DNA of 64,000 nucleotides from Onchocerca volvulus (GCA_000499405.2 HG738139.1:12176398-12240397), one strand, 5' to 3'; positions 34,501 through 50,800 are shown, counted from the first letter of the stretch. Notes: generated by a model from the sequence alone, not told the origin. Translations and numbers: made by a program.

Positions 34501-35816
34501 TATTTATCTATTATCAATCTATAAGAAATGAGATACCAATATGGTCATAACATGTTTGTTAAAATTGAAGTCATTTTAAATGAGTAAGTTGGGATGATTT
34601 TTGTAGTTATGATGTGTAATGCTGAATTTGAAGAAAGAACAAAAGTATACCATTGAGATTAAAGCATTATTCTAGAATAATGCTTTGTTAAAAACGCCAT
34701 AAACACATGAAATAGATTTTTTTTTTCTTGTATTTTCATATGAAATCACTCGAGGGACAAAAAGTTATAAATTTCCATTTTTTTTTTCTGAACTGACAAG
34801 GTGATTAATTTCTTTATTAAATACATTTTTTAAAATCAAATACATAAATAATCGAAGGCAATGTGAAGTCATCAAATGTAATATCAAGAAGGGACATGTA
34901 CATCAAATTTCCATTAAAAGGTAAATCTAGAAAGCAGATTTTCCAAAATGCATGGCTGAAATAGTTTTTATTTATTTATTTATTTTTTTTTTTGTGGAAC
35001 TTTTGGACTACATTTTTGCAATTTTTCAATCATGAATCTTTTAGGAAGCGAGAATATAATGCCGGAAAATATTGAAATATTCGAATGATGAACGAAATAA
35101 CGTTAAATAAATAAAATTTTTTAAATAAAATACTAATAAAGTGGTTTTATACACAAACTATAGATTACCCACATAGTTTAATTCCAATACTTGTTGCCAA
35201 AAAAATTATCTTACTATTGTTTGATATAGAATTGGAGCAAATTTTGACACATAATCGAAGGATGAAGAGCAATAATCATCATTATCATCTCAAAGTCTAC
35301 TGATTTCAGTTGAAATTCTGGATTATTTACTAATTTTATTTTTCTAAGAAATGTACCAATTTTATGCTCAAACAATGACAAATTTATTATTAAATGAGCG
35401 AAAAAGACATTGGCCAAAGATTTTGATGAAAAAAATTCACCGAATGAAGATATCATCAGACTTATTATGTTGAACAAGGAAGATATCTTGGACTTTTTTA
35501 CAAAGTGCTATATATATGATCCAAAATATTGCGTTACAGTTTACAAACTCGCCCATATCATTGAATAATGATATGATGAACGTGGTCAGATGTGATCATG
35601 AAGGGAATTCAGTAATATAAGTTTCATTATAGCTAAATTTATTCACATATTTTATATTTTGAAATGATTTCTGTAAAGTGCCGATATTCTGGTATAAAAA
35701 CTGATTACATTGCCATATACAACTACATAGCTAAGCTCGCATATCATCAGTAATTATCAAAAATAAGTAATTAATCGAAATACATAAAATTTTTATTGAC
35801 AAATCAATCGAAATAA
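34501..35816. other. Intergenic between H3 and the ephrin gene
   Basis: Holds a perfect 26-base palindrome (34661-34686) and a piece of the repeated flank (34920-35180). The reverse ORF at 35214-35477 matches no family I know. A TTTATT at 35792-35797 could be the ephrin polyadenylation signal on the minus strand. Confidence 0.55.
34661..34686. repeat. Perfect 26-base palindrome
   Basis: aaagcattattct followed by its exact reverse complement agaataatgcttt, with no loop. Confidence 0.95.
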
Positions 35817-38800
35817 TCACAAGGTAACAGTGAAGTATAAGAATATTAAGGTTACCACCATTAGTAACATATTCAATTGACATTTACAAGCTGCACCATC
35901 TTCTATAAAAAACAATTAATAATTAATTTTAAAATTCAAAAAGCGAAAAATTTTCACCTTGATAGGATTTAACTATAGCGTGATTTTTATTTTCTTCATG
36001 TTTTTCTTGTCATTCTGCACATGATCCATTCATTTCTTGCATTTAAATTACAGTGAAAAATGTTTAAATATTAAAATTTTGTGATGGAAAAAAAAATTAA
36101 TCTGCTTTTCTTTAAGAGATAATAAAATTTAGAACAAGTTGATTCTTTTTTTTCTCTCATTCAAATGCAATATTTGAAGATTAAAATTCTAAGAATTCTT
36201 CAAAGCAGGACAAGTCAAGAAATTACGACATCAATTTTTCTAATAAATGTAAATCAGCTCACGCTGGTCGCTTATTTCTTCTGTTTTTGTTTTCCTTTTT
36301 TCTTCAATCTAAACTTGCTAGCCACTATACGCAACCGATCAAGGTAATATAGATAAAACTGAAATATTAGCCTAGGAGTTCGATTTTCATTAAATGAATG
36401 GATCAGGTCGCGATATGCAAATTCAACTGTGAAATTTTGAAGAATACCAAACTTTGCGTTCTTACCCTTTCTATAGGGTGGAATTTATTGCTCATTAATT
36501 AAAGTATTTCATCTATTATAGTTTCTACATGGATCTGGCAGGTGTTGAATAATCGGTCATTATTTAAGTATCATCTCCTGTGATACTCATATTACAAGGC
36601 GGTATCTTTTGCTTTTTCTCTTTAGGGAATGACAAACTGCGCCATCAACCCTTTTGCTTTCTTCCTAATGAGCATTTGATGAATGTATCCATGCATCTGT
36701 TCCATTTTGCATGATAATCTTTATCACTCATCTATTATAATATTCATTGAACTTTATGGTTAAGAAACTTGACAATAAACTGAAAATGACCGCATATAAT
36801 TTGCATACGTTTAAATGAAACTTAAAAACTAACCTTCTTCTGATGCCGAATATCCTTCAGCAGATGAATCACTTGTATGGATTATGTACAATAATGGGGT
36901 TGACACTTCGGCTAATTCATTTTTCCTGTTTAAATTTCAGCTTTAATTTTCGAGACTTTATTCGTTTTTTAAATTTCTATTCCAGTTTTCCAAACTTGCA
37001 TTCAAAAATGCATCATAAAAGCTCAAAAAAAATTTTTTCTTTTTAATTTCAATTCAGTTGTCGATGCTTTATTCGAATGTATCGTAGGAGTTTAAAAAAT
37101 TATTTTTAAATCTCGAAAAATCTATATTAAAATATGCTAAAAACTAAATAAATTTTGAACAAAAGCACTAATTTTTATTTGTTTTGACCATTGCTTCTAT
37201 TCTTAATTATTGCTAATGATTGTACAATTAGTGTACCAAAATTAAATTATTCTTAACTCAAGAGAACTAATTAAGCTTAGCGATAACTACAGTAATGTAC
37301 ATACTTGAAAAGGGAATTTCATTTTAAAGAGAAAAAAATCCGAAATTCGAGTTTTTCGCTTAGTACTTCATCAATTCGAAATAAATTTGCGTAATAATTT
37401 CAGCAGATGACGAATAGTTGGAAAAATACACTTTCTTTAATTCAAAATGTGTTTATCAGTCTAAGATCCACCTTTGTTTCAAATACAATTTTAATACATT
37501 TTGAAGTTTTAAATACAACTTTTTGAGTTTCAGATAGAATTTTGATACATTTTAAATGCAAACTTACTGCAATCGATGCCTGAAATGAGCACTTGATGGT
37601 TCATAATAATCATTGAGATTGTCGCCTCGATCTGTGAAATGATTTCATTCAATACATAATCATATAAATTATAAATATGTTTAATTGGTTTCATTAATTT
37701 GTTAGCTTATTACTTCTCTTATTTCTTCTTTTTTAAACTTAATTTAATTCAACTTGTATTTAATTTTTGTTTTTTTATCAATAAATCAATTTTCTGAGCA
37801 GTTGACGAAAAGTAACTTAAAACAGTTCCAAATTATTATACTAAAATTTTTGTGAAAAAAATTTCATTTAAAGAGTTTGCATTCATTTATTAATATCGAA
37901 TAATGATTAATAGAATGATGAACTCTCAACTAAAGACCTCGAAATTAGCATAATTTTCTACATTTCTAAAGTACTTGTGATATTCATTGATTCCAAACTA
38001 ATCTTTATAAGAAGATTTCGCATCTATGACAATGAAATTTCTCAGAATAAAAAATCGGAACTCGAAATCCCTTTTTGTCATTTTTCAAGTAACGAATTAA
38101 TTAACTGTTGTTGACCCCTTAGAAGAAAAATGAAATTACTAGTTTGCTGCATATGCTTAAGCTAAGTTTAGTATGATTCGCATAAATTAGCTGCTAGATT
38201 TGAACTATAGGAAAGGTTATGTCGAGAGCATTCTTCTCGAAGCATTATTTATTTAATTAAGAAATAGTCGAGAAAATTAAAGAAGGAATTGAAAGAGATT
38301 GACTGGATAATTAATTTATTATTGCTTTTAATTGGCTCATTATTTACTAGTTTTTAACAGAAAACGATGACCTATTTATTACCTACGTTTTATTGATTTT
38401 TTTTCAGATAATTTTTATCTCATTCCGGATACTGCATTTTTGTGAGTAATTCGAAATCATTCTGAGCTTTTCCTTGGCAGTTCAACAACACATTTTTTTT
38501 CAATTAAATGAAATTTTTAATACGAATAAATTTAAAAGATTTCTCATCGCAAATTCTATTTCGATAACTAAACTATCAAAAGACGAAATTTGATTAAAAA
38601 AATAGAAAAGAATTATGCGACAATAATAACAAAAAAAAGTTATTCCTGATTAGCATCCTTTTTTCCGCACTTCAAATTTGAACTATACTTATTTCCTGTT
38701 TAAAAATGTCTACTTATTTAACTTTTTCATAAATTTCGAATAAAATTATTTCGCTTAATTCAAATATACTTTTATGGCATTTTTCATCCTTTCCCTCTTC

Positions 38801-41800
38801 TAAAATTTGTCCAACAATTTAGGACAAACGATCTCAGTGCGATAATCAACAACGACAATAAGCGGTTGTCATTAAATAACGCATAAATGAATGATTGTCC
38901 TTGGTTATAATGATAAATTGAATATAAAATGAATATTGAAGTATGTATATGTATATATATTATTTGTTTATTTGTATATTTAACCTTTTCATTTGATACA
39001 AATTGTCATCTAAATGTTTATTGTTTGTTTCCTTCAATAACAATTTATTTTGTGACCAATTAAAATTAATACTGTATCATTCATGAGGCCATATTAATTT
39101 CTTCCAATTATTTATTTCTTTGAACTTTTGAGAAATTTTTTATAAAATCAAATTTGCATCTTAATAGATCAATGGAAATGATTTAATCTAAGAAATCAAT
39201 TAGATCATCAATTTTTTATTGTAATTTTTTTGGATGAAAAAGAAGAAATGCTTGTTGTCAGTAACACCTGTTCACTATCGATATTATTTGATTGGCATTG
39301 ATACTAAGTTATCCATCAAACTATTTCACTTCTACAATTTGATTCATTGATAAGCAAATTATCTGATATGTTAACTATTCTAGCAACAAGTAATCTAATA
39401 TTTTATATAATCTAGCCAAATATCATGATAATATGGAGAAATTAATTTAAGTGGAAACTTCGAATTCAAGTTCAAAATTATACTGCAAAAATTTTCTTTG
39501 CTTATAAGTTATGGTTTTTCTTTTTTTCATAGAAATTTTTTGAAAAATTATTTACCTGGTTGAATTTCAAATTTGATTTTCATATGTTCACTAGCACATA
39601 AACCACCGGATCGTCTATCGATACCTTTTTCGGTACCATCTGATGTGGCTAAAAAAGTAACAATATTTTATCAAATTCCCAGATGGCAAAACTAACAACG
39701 ACATCTTAGCTCTTCTATTAGCTGCTCAATTTCGATTTAGGAAATTGTTTAAAAATGAAACTTTTTCTTAACTTCCTTCAATTATATTGCAAATTTCAAT
39801 TTTCAATATATTTATTTTGGTTCGAATCTTTTCAATATTTAATTTTTTCTAAAGTTTGATTTATTTAAATTGTAAAACAAGGTTGAAAATGAATTAAATT
39901 TCAAATTTGCCACAAAATATGTGAAAAAAAAAATTTTCTCTTGTAATAATATTCCTGTCCCCAGGCCAGCGGCCAAACATTGCCAGCATATATTTCTTTT
40001 GATAATTCAGGTTGTTGAGCAATTATTTTATGAAATTTTTCATCTTTTTCCTATTTTCACACCTAGAAATTACCATTTAAAAAGATAATCCTATGAAGAA
40101 AAGGAAAATTTACCTACGCAATCATCTGTGGTCTTTTTTTTTTTTTCAATATTTCCCATTTATGAGGAAATGTAAAGAATGCAAAGAAGTGGACATCATC
40201 AAGGTCAAATACAATAAAAATTAACGCAAGAAATGATTGATTCCGATTTCCTTTTTTTTTTTCAATATTAAGCAGAAAAAAATGATTTATTAATCTTCGA
40301 ATGACAATGAAAGATATTAATTAATAAATTTCATTTCTTATTTTTGATGAATTTTCTTCCTCTTAATTAAGAAAGCAATAAATTAAGAAGATCAGTTAAG
40401 TAAGTCAGTAAATTAACAATGTTATTTGTATTTTTGAAATTGTAGCAATTTATCTCGAACATTTGCAAAATTAATCCCAAAAATTATATCAGGTCAAAAA
40501 ATGATTGTATCAAGAAGCCATTGTCTTTTTTTCTCCTCTTCAATGGTCCTTGGCTCATCTTGGTTCTTGACTCTTTCTTGTTTTCTTCGAAAAATGAATC
40601 TTTTTATTTTTATTTTTTTTTTTTGGATTACCAATAGTGACTAAATTAAACGAAAACGATAGTTGCGCAATTGAAAATGCACCTGTTCTGAGATTCTTAC
40701 CTGTATCGTGAACGCAAGTGTAATGACACGTTAAATTTGATCTTTTCCCAATCTGACCTTTTGACCTTACATTATTAGTGTCATCAAAAGTGGATGTAAT
40801 TTGCATATTAATTCATTTTCTTCTTTTTTTTTTTTTTTAAAGATTGCACAGATATAATTTCTATTTCAAATAAAGCACATCAATTTGGATGCGAATAGTA
40901 GAGAAAGTTTTTTATAAACTAAATTTCGCGTCATTTTGGCAATTTAAAATTTAATGCAAGTATATTTAAATCTATTCGAAACTTTTTCTGCCTATAACTC
41001 ATTAATATTTATGTTGTAATTTATTGAATAATACTGTAATCGATCAAAATTTAGTAATTTTATCTGACAATTTGAATGATCGAATCTGAGAAATACATTT
41101 TTTCCTGAATTCATCATTTTAATATATCCGTCTTTTTCTTGTGAATTTTCACATCAAATTATATTATGTCTGTTTGACTGTTTGTCATGATTCTTTTGAA
41201 ATTCGCAAAACCGCTTGATTTTATTAGAAAGATTCGTCGGATATTTTATGCATGAATGAAAAGATTTCGCTGAATTAAAACTAAAGAGATTAAATTAACG
41301 AATTTTTTCCTCACTTCCTAAAGTTTTCATCTATTTTAATTGTATCTTTTACTCAAATTTAAACCTTAATCCAAAATTAAACTCTAATCTTAATCAAAAA
41401 TTAAACCACGAATAGATTTCTAATTTGGAATGATTTGTTAGAGTTAAATTTTGTATTATGGGGAAAATTTTTCCTTTGAATTCAAAAAAAAGAATTTTTA
41501 AATTTGGAAATAAATTTTTATTTGAAACTTAATTTATTTACACATTATAAATTAATATATGCAAAAACCTCAGATTAAAAAGTAGCGAAGATCTAATTAA
41601 TAAAGTGTAGTAGATGTGTAGAATTCAATCTGTTTTACGATCAATGATACAAAGTTTGAAATTTAAAAAATTTAGTCGAAAATTTAAAAAAAATTTTTAC
41701 CACAATTTTTAAATTTAACAATTCAAAAGGAATGTAACTTATTTTTTTATTTTCTATCATTTATTTCTTTTCTAAAATTAAAAAAAAAATCCCTTTTGTC

Positions 41801-44800
41801 ATTTTTATTTTATTGTCACAAATTACCATTATCATCACTAAAATTTAAATGATAAAAACTTTATTATGCATTATTCTTTTTTCTTTCTTTTTCTTTTTCT
41901 TTTTTTTTGTTTGTTAAAGAAAGAATTTTAGAAAGGAAGTCTTCATGTTCGAAATATAATGTAACGATCAATCTATGCTAATGACAGCACCAATAAATAA
42001 TGAAAAAAAAGAAAAAAAAAAAGAGAAAGAAAATTGAAAATGCGAATGACATATTTCATTGTCATCAGTTTCCCTCGAATTGCTGATATTTTATATTCAG
42101 AAATACAAATCACCACCCTACTTAGTATCATTTTGTGAAATAATTTATAAATTATTGAAATTAACGAAAAATCGTCATAAAAAAAAAAATAAATAAAAAA
42201 TGTTGAAAATTAATTCTTCTCAATTAATTCTTTTTATTCAAATTCATTAAGAATGTGATTCGATAATGCGGTTAATGTTAAACAGTTAAATCCAACAGAT
42301 AAGAATATTCCATGTATCGCAAATATTTGAAAATCTTTCATTAATTTTTGGAAAAATCATATTCTAATCTTTGATCTAATTATAATTTTATATATATATA
42401 TATATATATGAAACTTATATCAAAAAAATAAAAAAGGACATATATATATATATATGAATGTTAAGATAAACGGTTTGTTGATATTGAAAAATCTAAAAAA
42501 CAAATAAAATTTAAACTTACTGATAAAATAGTAAGCATAGCCTGGTTTGAATTCTAACGCACCGGGAAGTGGTGAAAAATCTCGAAAAACAATACTGATT
42601 GAAGATTGCTGTCCCGGAGTTTGACAAACACCAATTAATCTCTCATCTAACAATTGGCAATTATCATAACCAATTTGAGATACCTAAAAATTGGAATATT
42701 GATCCGATTAGCGAGAAATTAATTATGTAAGCAATCTTTTTTTTCTACATAATTAGTAATTAACAAGTAATTAATTAAACAATCATTTCATTCGGTATTA
42801 TGTTTGTTGATTTATATTTATGAATTAAATGATAAAAAATGCATGATATTCAGCATTATCGTTCAACTTTTCGTTACATTTTGTATTTTATTTTAGTTTT
42901 TACCTACTTCTTTTTTAGATAAGTAAGATTAATGGAAAAATTTTTAACTTAAATACGAAAATTATCTCGTATATTATCCCTTAAAAATTTCTTATTCCTA
43001 TTTTTCATATGTTCTGAAACAATATCATTCTCGATTCTCTTCTTTACCATATTCCAAACTAATAACTGTATAAAATAGAAGGTCAATGAAATAGAAGGTC
43101 AATTAAGTGATAAAAATGCATGACCTTTGGCTATTATCCCTCCATCTTTAGTTATTTAACAGTCAGTTTATCTGGTTTATTGGCCACAACAAACAAGGCG
43201 GAATAGTTTTTGCAAAGAATTGAATAAAATGGAATATATCGAGTAATTAATCCGAAGAATATACAAAGAAGCAACAAGTCGTAATTTTGTTCATTTTATG
43301 AGTTTTTGATCGATTTATGACATTACTACGAAGATTTTCACTCTTCATCTTCCTTCTCATCGCTACAAATTTTAGCATTTACAATCGGAATTTTATTGAG
43401 ATATGAAATGAAAGTGAGAAATTTAATTTCTAAAGATCGAGAACATAAAATATTTATATAACTATATTCTTGTTTATTAGATGGATATGCAAATTTTGGA
43501 AGGATAAATTTAAGTAATACATTTCTAAAGATATCTTAATTTTATGAATTTTCGAAAATGTTTTAATAAACGAATACCTGACTTTTTCATTTTGAAAAAA
43601 AGCAATTTTATTATCGCATAACAATTCGATGGAATTTAATGGATAAAAAATATGGTTATTGCTTTTCCTGTTTTGAAAAGACAATACTAAAAAGTGTTGA
43701 AAACTTCGGAATTTATCGCATTTTTATTCTCGAAACATTTCTCTTTCCTCTCTTATCAAAAGATTAATTAAAGATTAAATTTGGCAGAAAATTGTGAAAA
43801 ACTTTGAAAATGATCAAAAATTTCATTTCAATAATGCATATTTATCAATTAATTGTTACAGCTTGTATATTCTATATCAAATAAGTTTGTTTCACTTTTT
43901 TTTGGATTCAGAATCTTTTCCAATATTGTCATATTTAAAAAACGAAAATCAGAATAATGTCGAGAAAAATATTCCGCTTCTTTCTTCATTTCATTCATTT
44001 TCTGGAATAAATAAATATTTTGAGATAAATTAAATGCAAGAAACGGGAAAGATAAAGTTTCGTATGAATTTTGCAATGTTCATTTTTCCATTCTTCCATT
44101 TCGGATTATGAAATGTTAAAGTTTATATTACAAAGTTCGCTATTCTTCCATTACTTGTCGTTCATTTATTTACAAAGTATGAATTTTAAAGTTTGCCAGG
44201 TTTATATTACAGACAAGATAAACAAACAAAACAAATGTTCAATATTTGTTTTACAGTAAATGAAGGGATTAAGAATAAATAAAGCTTTCCAATCCTCCTA
44301 TATCCATCACTTTAATACTTATTGAATATTGTAGTACGGTACTCTCTGCATTTGAATTGATTTTTAAAAAAAAAAATAAAAAAAAATATAAAGTTTAAGC
44401 TTAATAACAAGCAATAAAGTGATAGTTTTCGATTATATTTTGAAGAATTTATGAAATTATTTTATTTTTCATATCATATTTCTTTTCAGTTTTTTAATTC
44501 TAAAATTATTCCAGATAATCAATGAGTTGCTATCAAAAAGATATCTAATGAATTACTTTTAAATGTCTTTTTTTTCTTAGTTTGGTTTAAAAAAAAAAAA
44601 AAAAAAAAAAAGAAAAACGAATAATAGCAAGGCTAGTAAATTAGCCAAATAGTCCAAGTTAAAAATAGTTCAGAATCATAAATGTTCATCAGTTTTGATA
44701 TGATTAACGGTACAATAGAAGCTTGGCTAATAGTGCGCTTCGGCCACAAAATAAATTATAGTAAAAAAGTTTTGGCTAATATGAAAATATGTTTGATAAA

Positions 44801-47800
44801 AAGAAAGAGAAATCTGAAATCAATTGAATTAAATTAGAAATCAATATATATCTAATTTAAAGCTTTTTTCAATAATAAAATGCAATTTTCATCAATTACA
44901 TCCTAAGTTTAAATTACTTTTCTTTCCCAGTTTTGCATAAAATTATAATTTATCGAAAGTAAAGAAGAAAAACTTTGCGTTTTACTGTATTTACAATTCA
45001 TTCGTAATTTGCAAACAAAAAAATGATTTCGTTGAAAAGCTTAATTAGCTTAATGAGTAAATCGTTCAGCAAAAAAAAAAAAACAACATTTTTGTTTCCT
45101 TTTAAGAAGAAAATAAAATGTTCTTTTTTCGAAAAAGTTTTCCCATTTATTCAATTCAAAAATATCGCAAAATTGTAAATTGAACAAAATTTTGTGACAT
45201 AAATTTTATATTAAAAAGAAATCCTGTAATTGTAGAAACAAAATATCAAAAAATTTTTTAAATTTATTCCAAAAAATTATTTAGAATATTTAAATCTACA
45301 AAATTTCATTTAAAAAACTTTCAAAAACTAACCGAAATTTTGATAAAAAATTTAAAAAAACTAAACATTTATATTAATTTAGTTTTGATGGCGTAAATTT
45401 TTTCGCGTGAATAAAAATTTTATTTTTTTGATAAAATTGATTTTTTTTTTCTTATTATTTAAATTTTCATTTTTTTCTATTAATTTTAAATTTTTCACAA
45501 ATTAAACTTACAGCATATAATTTTGTATATTCATAAGGCATCCGTGAATTGATAGTTGTTGGTTGTGGACAAATAATAGTTACACGATCGAGTAATTTCA
45601 CTGACATTACGTGATCCGTATTACTTATGTCAAATCTGAAATTTCAAATTTTTATAATTTTTAATTTTAATTCGAAATTAATTTACAATGATTATTCAAT
45701 TTTAAATGATTCTATGATTTTTTTTTTTTTTGATTTTTAGATATTTTGAATTTTCTGATTATTTCCTTTTTTTTTTTTTAATTTCTTTGAAGTTTCAACA
45801 TTTTTTCGATTTTTTTTTTTAATATTAAAATTAAATTTTTTTCGACGTTATTTTATTTTAGTATATTCTCACAATTCTAAATATAATCATTCAAAATCTT
45901 TTATTTGAAGGAAAGAAAAAAATTTTTCGAAATTTAGTGTAATGAGCAGGTGTTGAAATAAATTTTGACATTTTCTAAATGATAGATTTAGCGGAAAACA
46001 TATTTTTGTCTTGTTAACTGTCAAAAATTCTTTACTCAAACATTTGTCTAATTGAAAAAATCTTCATTTCCTGATTTTTAAATGATCGAAAAAAATCTTT
46101 TTTTTTTTTTTTGAAATTTTAAATAAATTAAAAGAATATAATTGACGAAGATGAAAAAGCATAGATGTAGTAGAATTTAATTTAATTAACGTGTATGTAA
46201 ATCGAAGATTTATTACTCTTTCTCAAATTAAACTTCAACTTTTAACCTTTTTGCATTCAATTGGAAAGTTTAAATGTTAAATGCTAGAAGACGACAACAG
46301 TTGTTCGATTTGAACAACAAAAGAATTGATAGTATTAGTGTTATCCAAAATCAATCATTTCCATTTCCAATATGTCATCAATTTAATTTTAAAATGATTT
46401 TACAACGACAACAAGTAGTACGTCAACTTAACGTTGTTGTATCTCTTCAACCTGACAACATAAATCGATCCATTCGGCACGATGTAGAACGATGCAGGAT
46501 GAAGAATTTTGGAATATGCTTAAATTCTTTAAAAAAAAAAAAAAATCTTTCACGAATTCTCGAATTTTAATTAAAGACTTTTTAAAGAAATGATCAAATA
46601 TAAGGAATTAAACAGGAAAGAAATAAAGAAGTAAACAAGTAATTAAGCCAAAAATGCGAAACAGAAATGAGAAATGGACAGAATTAAAAAAATGATCTGA
46701 AGTCTGAGAAAATTTCAAACTTAAATTTGAGGACGTTTTGTGATTTCTAATTTGAAATTAGAAAGTTATTTATGATGATATTATTTCGTAATTTTTCATA
46801 AATATCAGAAATTTGTTACTTTTTAAAGTAAAACGAATATTTCCATTATTAATGAAATTTAACGGGAAGTAATCGGAATGAAATGAATTTACTGATAATT
46901 ATATTGAAAATATTGAACATTTGAATAAATCTTTTGTAATTAATATCATAAATCAAAATTCTAAATTTTTACTATATCAAATACTAAATATTTAATAAAT
47001 TACAAACTGAAATCTAATTTCTATGATAATAAAACTCAAAAATTATAATAGCTCATTTTTGAGAGTATTTTATAAAATAATTTATCAACTTAAAAACTAT
47101 TTCCTATTTTATTGATTCAAACTTTTATTTCATCAATAAATGTGTTGCTAAGCTCTGGATAAAATTGTTTATCAACAAGATTTGACCTTTTAACCTTCAA
47201 CTTTTTCCACTGCAGTCCTTTCCTCCTTTTCCGATCATTTCGATCGGAGAATTTGATGATGATAAATTACTTTTAGCTTACTGATACATTATCAGAACTT
47301 GTATATGTATATGTATGTGTGTGTGCAATGAACTGTTCACGAATATTCTCGACATCGAGAATAGATTATGAAAGATGATAAATAACTATTTGAAGGGCGG
47401 AGAAGGAATGTAAAAAGAAGTATCGATATTATCATCATTTTCTATAAATAAAATAATTTTGATATAATACCAAAAAAAAAAAAAAAAAAAATTGAAATCA
47501 GAAATGAATTCAAAAAAAACAAAAGATGTGAAATGAATTCAACAGAAATACCAAGAAATGGCTATCGAAAATTCATCAAATAAATCAATAATTTATATTA
47601 AAATTTTAAATTCCAAATTTATCAAAATATCAAAAATAACATTTCTACTTTATCATTTTTATTCAATTTCATATGCAAAAAACGTACACTAATAATTATA
47701 AGATTCTTAAAAATGTTTAATTAACGATTATTTTATTGATCCAGCTTTGAATGTGATGACACTTGTTTGTGATGATTGGTAGTGTTGACAGAAGAGATCG

Positions 47801-50800
47801 GTACAAACAGGTCATCAGTAGGTATATTATGCATTAATTGGTCAAATAATTATCAAAGGTAAATACGGGACAGGTAAATATATCTGAATTGTTAGACATT
47901 GAAAAAATTTTGAAATTAAAGGGAAAAAATTAAAATGTAATTAAATTTTCAAAAAATTAAAAAAAAACGGAATGTTGAATCGTGAAGAAATTAACTTCAT
48001 GCAAAACAAATGACCTGCAACTTATGTGCAAAACGAATGACCTATAATCCTTAAAATTGACCTATAAGTCCCAAAAAAAAGTAATTATGAATGATTAAAA
48101 GAAAATGTAATTCAAGAAATTTGCGAAATGTTTCAAAATTAAATTAATTGCGCATTAAATAAATTGAAAAAATTTTGAAATTGAAAAGAAAAAAATTGAA
48201 ATGCAATTAAATTTTTAAAAAATTTGATGCTAAATGATGAATTTAATTGCATCACAATCTTTTATAATTTTTCGAGGTTGACCTGATAAATTCTTGCTAT
48301 TTTTTTTTTTTTTTTTATTTTTCGTCAAAAGTTCGCATAAAATAATTGATTATGCGACCCGAAATGAACAGATTTAAAATTGGTACCGGAAATTAATGAA
48401 CCGTAACAAAAAATGATTGATAACGTATGACCAAATGGTAATTAGCATATTCGAATAATTAATTCTGTTCTTCTTTATTTGTATAGAATTTTTTTTTTTT
48501 TTTTTTTGGCAAAATACAGTTTTTCTTTATATGAAAAACAGAAAAATAGAAAAAAACAAAACTAAAATTGGAAAGAATTTATATTTCTTTTTTTGAATTT
48601 TTTATCAACTGTCATTATCATTATTATCAATAAACAAAACTAATTTTAATATTGATGTTTTAAGATGAAAACATTAATTCTAAATTTTTCATCATCATAA
48701 TCGCTATTACAAATCTGATTATCATTACCAAAAATTATCACTGTCAATAAAATCATCATCATTATCATTATTATCATTAAATCAGCAAAAATATGATTCA
48801 TTTTTAAATAACCAATGCTTTTCTTTTTTTTTCCATTTATGTGAAAAAAATAAATAAATAATGTCAAGGTTATTTTATTAAAATAACATATTCCAGGTTA
48901 CTCTCTTTTCATGCATCAAATTAGATAATTGCGAGAGAAAATTGAATTTTATTCGAAAAGTAATTTGGATTGTAAAGAGCTGCAAAAAAAAGTGTCACAG
49001 TTCACTTAAAATTTAATTTAATTTTCATTTTAAAGCACTTAAATAAGTTTTTTTTTCCTTTTTCAAACTAAAACTTACTAATGAGCATGAATAGTTGATA
49101 ATGGATTTAGCCTTCTTTCTTCTTTTTGCTATTAATTGTGAAAAATTTAGATGATAATTGGGAATGAAAGATTGGAATTAAATTACTGGAAATCGATTAT
49201 AAAACTTTTGCATATATTTGGCTTGATTATTTTGAAAATTTTTGAATGGTACACAAATCGTGATACATTTCAAAATTTCCATTAATTCATGCAAAATTTT
49301 TATATGAAGATATAAAATTTTGGAAATGATCAAACTAAACACATGCAGAAGTTTTATCAATCGTATCTTAGCTAAGCGAATTTTATTCTTTCATTTTAAA
49401 TTATCATTTAAATTAAAGAATTAAAATGAAAAACTTTTTAATCACTTTTCATTTTCAGTTTTAATCGTTCACTTTTTTCGTTCAGAAAAAAAAAATTACA
49501 TGACATTAAAATAGTGATATTTAAATCTTTTGCAGATATTGATTAGTGATTATTTAATTCGTAATCAAATTCCTGTAATGTAGTATTACTGTTTCTTAAA
49601 TAACTCAGTCTATTAAAATGAAATTTTTTTCTTCAAACCACCATGTTCTTCTTTTCATTTTAAATTTTAATCAATCATTTTTTCGATCAAAAAAATATAA
49701 TACTAAAATGATATGTGTTTAGGTTCTTTCATTTTTTTTTAAATATTCGAATTCTGATTATTTAATTTATTCAGATCTCTGCAATTCTTCAAATATTTAA
49801 TTCATGATTATTTAATTTATCCATATCCCTACGATGTAACATTTTTGAGTGTTAATTGAATCAATCTTAGTTAAGCGATATCATCTTATCATCTTTCGCA
49901 AATAGTTGCGAAAATGGGATGAAACGAGTGATAGGTGAAAATGACTTTTGATGTTAGTTTGGATGATGAATTATTGGATGATAACCTTGATTGAGTAAGA
50001 TGAAAGGAATGTCTCAGCATGATGTCCGAGCTAATAAATCATTTTGCTACAGTAATTTTTAAAGAGGTGAAGATTGGAGTAAACTTTTGGCAAAGATAGC
50101 ACTTGTCATCGTTTTCCTCATCCTTTGATTGCAATCTATAGTCTTTATCAACAATTTAATGTCAAAGTTCATCTTTAGCTGTTATCATCAATTTAATGTC
50201 AAAGTTCATCTTTAGCCGTTATCATCAATTTAATGTCAAAGTTCATCTTTAGCTGTTATTATCAATTTGATGTCAAAGTTCATCTTTAACCGTTATCATC
50301 AATTTAATGTCAAAGTTCATTTTTCTAGCTCAAAAATCCACCTATATGTAATTTTTTTCACGATTCCATTAAATATCTTTGTCCTCTTACAGAGGACAAC
50401 TAATAAATGTCAATAAATGTTGATAAATGATACTGAAATGCTAAATCTTTTAAACCTTTTTTCTCAAATATATTTGAAAAAATCACCATTTAATCTCAAA
50501 AAGCAATTTGAAATAATTAAATCAAGTTCAAATTTCATCTCGATAGTAGACGATGAAAACTAAATTTTAAATCACATATGTAATTTCAAAAGCAATCTGA
50601 AATAGTCAAGGCAAATTTAAGTCAAATTTCGGCAATTGAAAAAGATTTAAAAAGGTTGAAAGGTCAAATTTATTCAAAGTTTATCATAAAAAATAAATTA
50701 AAAAAAAAATCCAGAAAATTGGTAAAATTTAATAAATTTTCGGAATATTTGATTTAATTATTTTACTTCATATTTATTTTTGTTTATAATTGTATGTTTA

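Noticed and set aside
46274..46570. 98-codon forward ORF in ephrin intron 1
   Set aside because: Mixed composition and an ATG, but no recognised motif, no splice context, and it ends in poly-A. Kept as non-coding.
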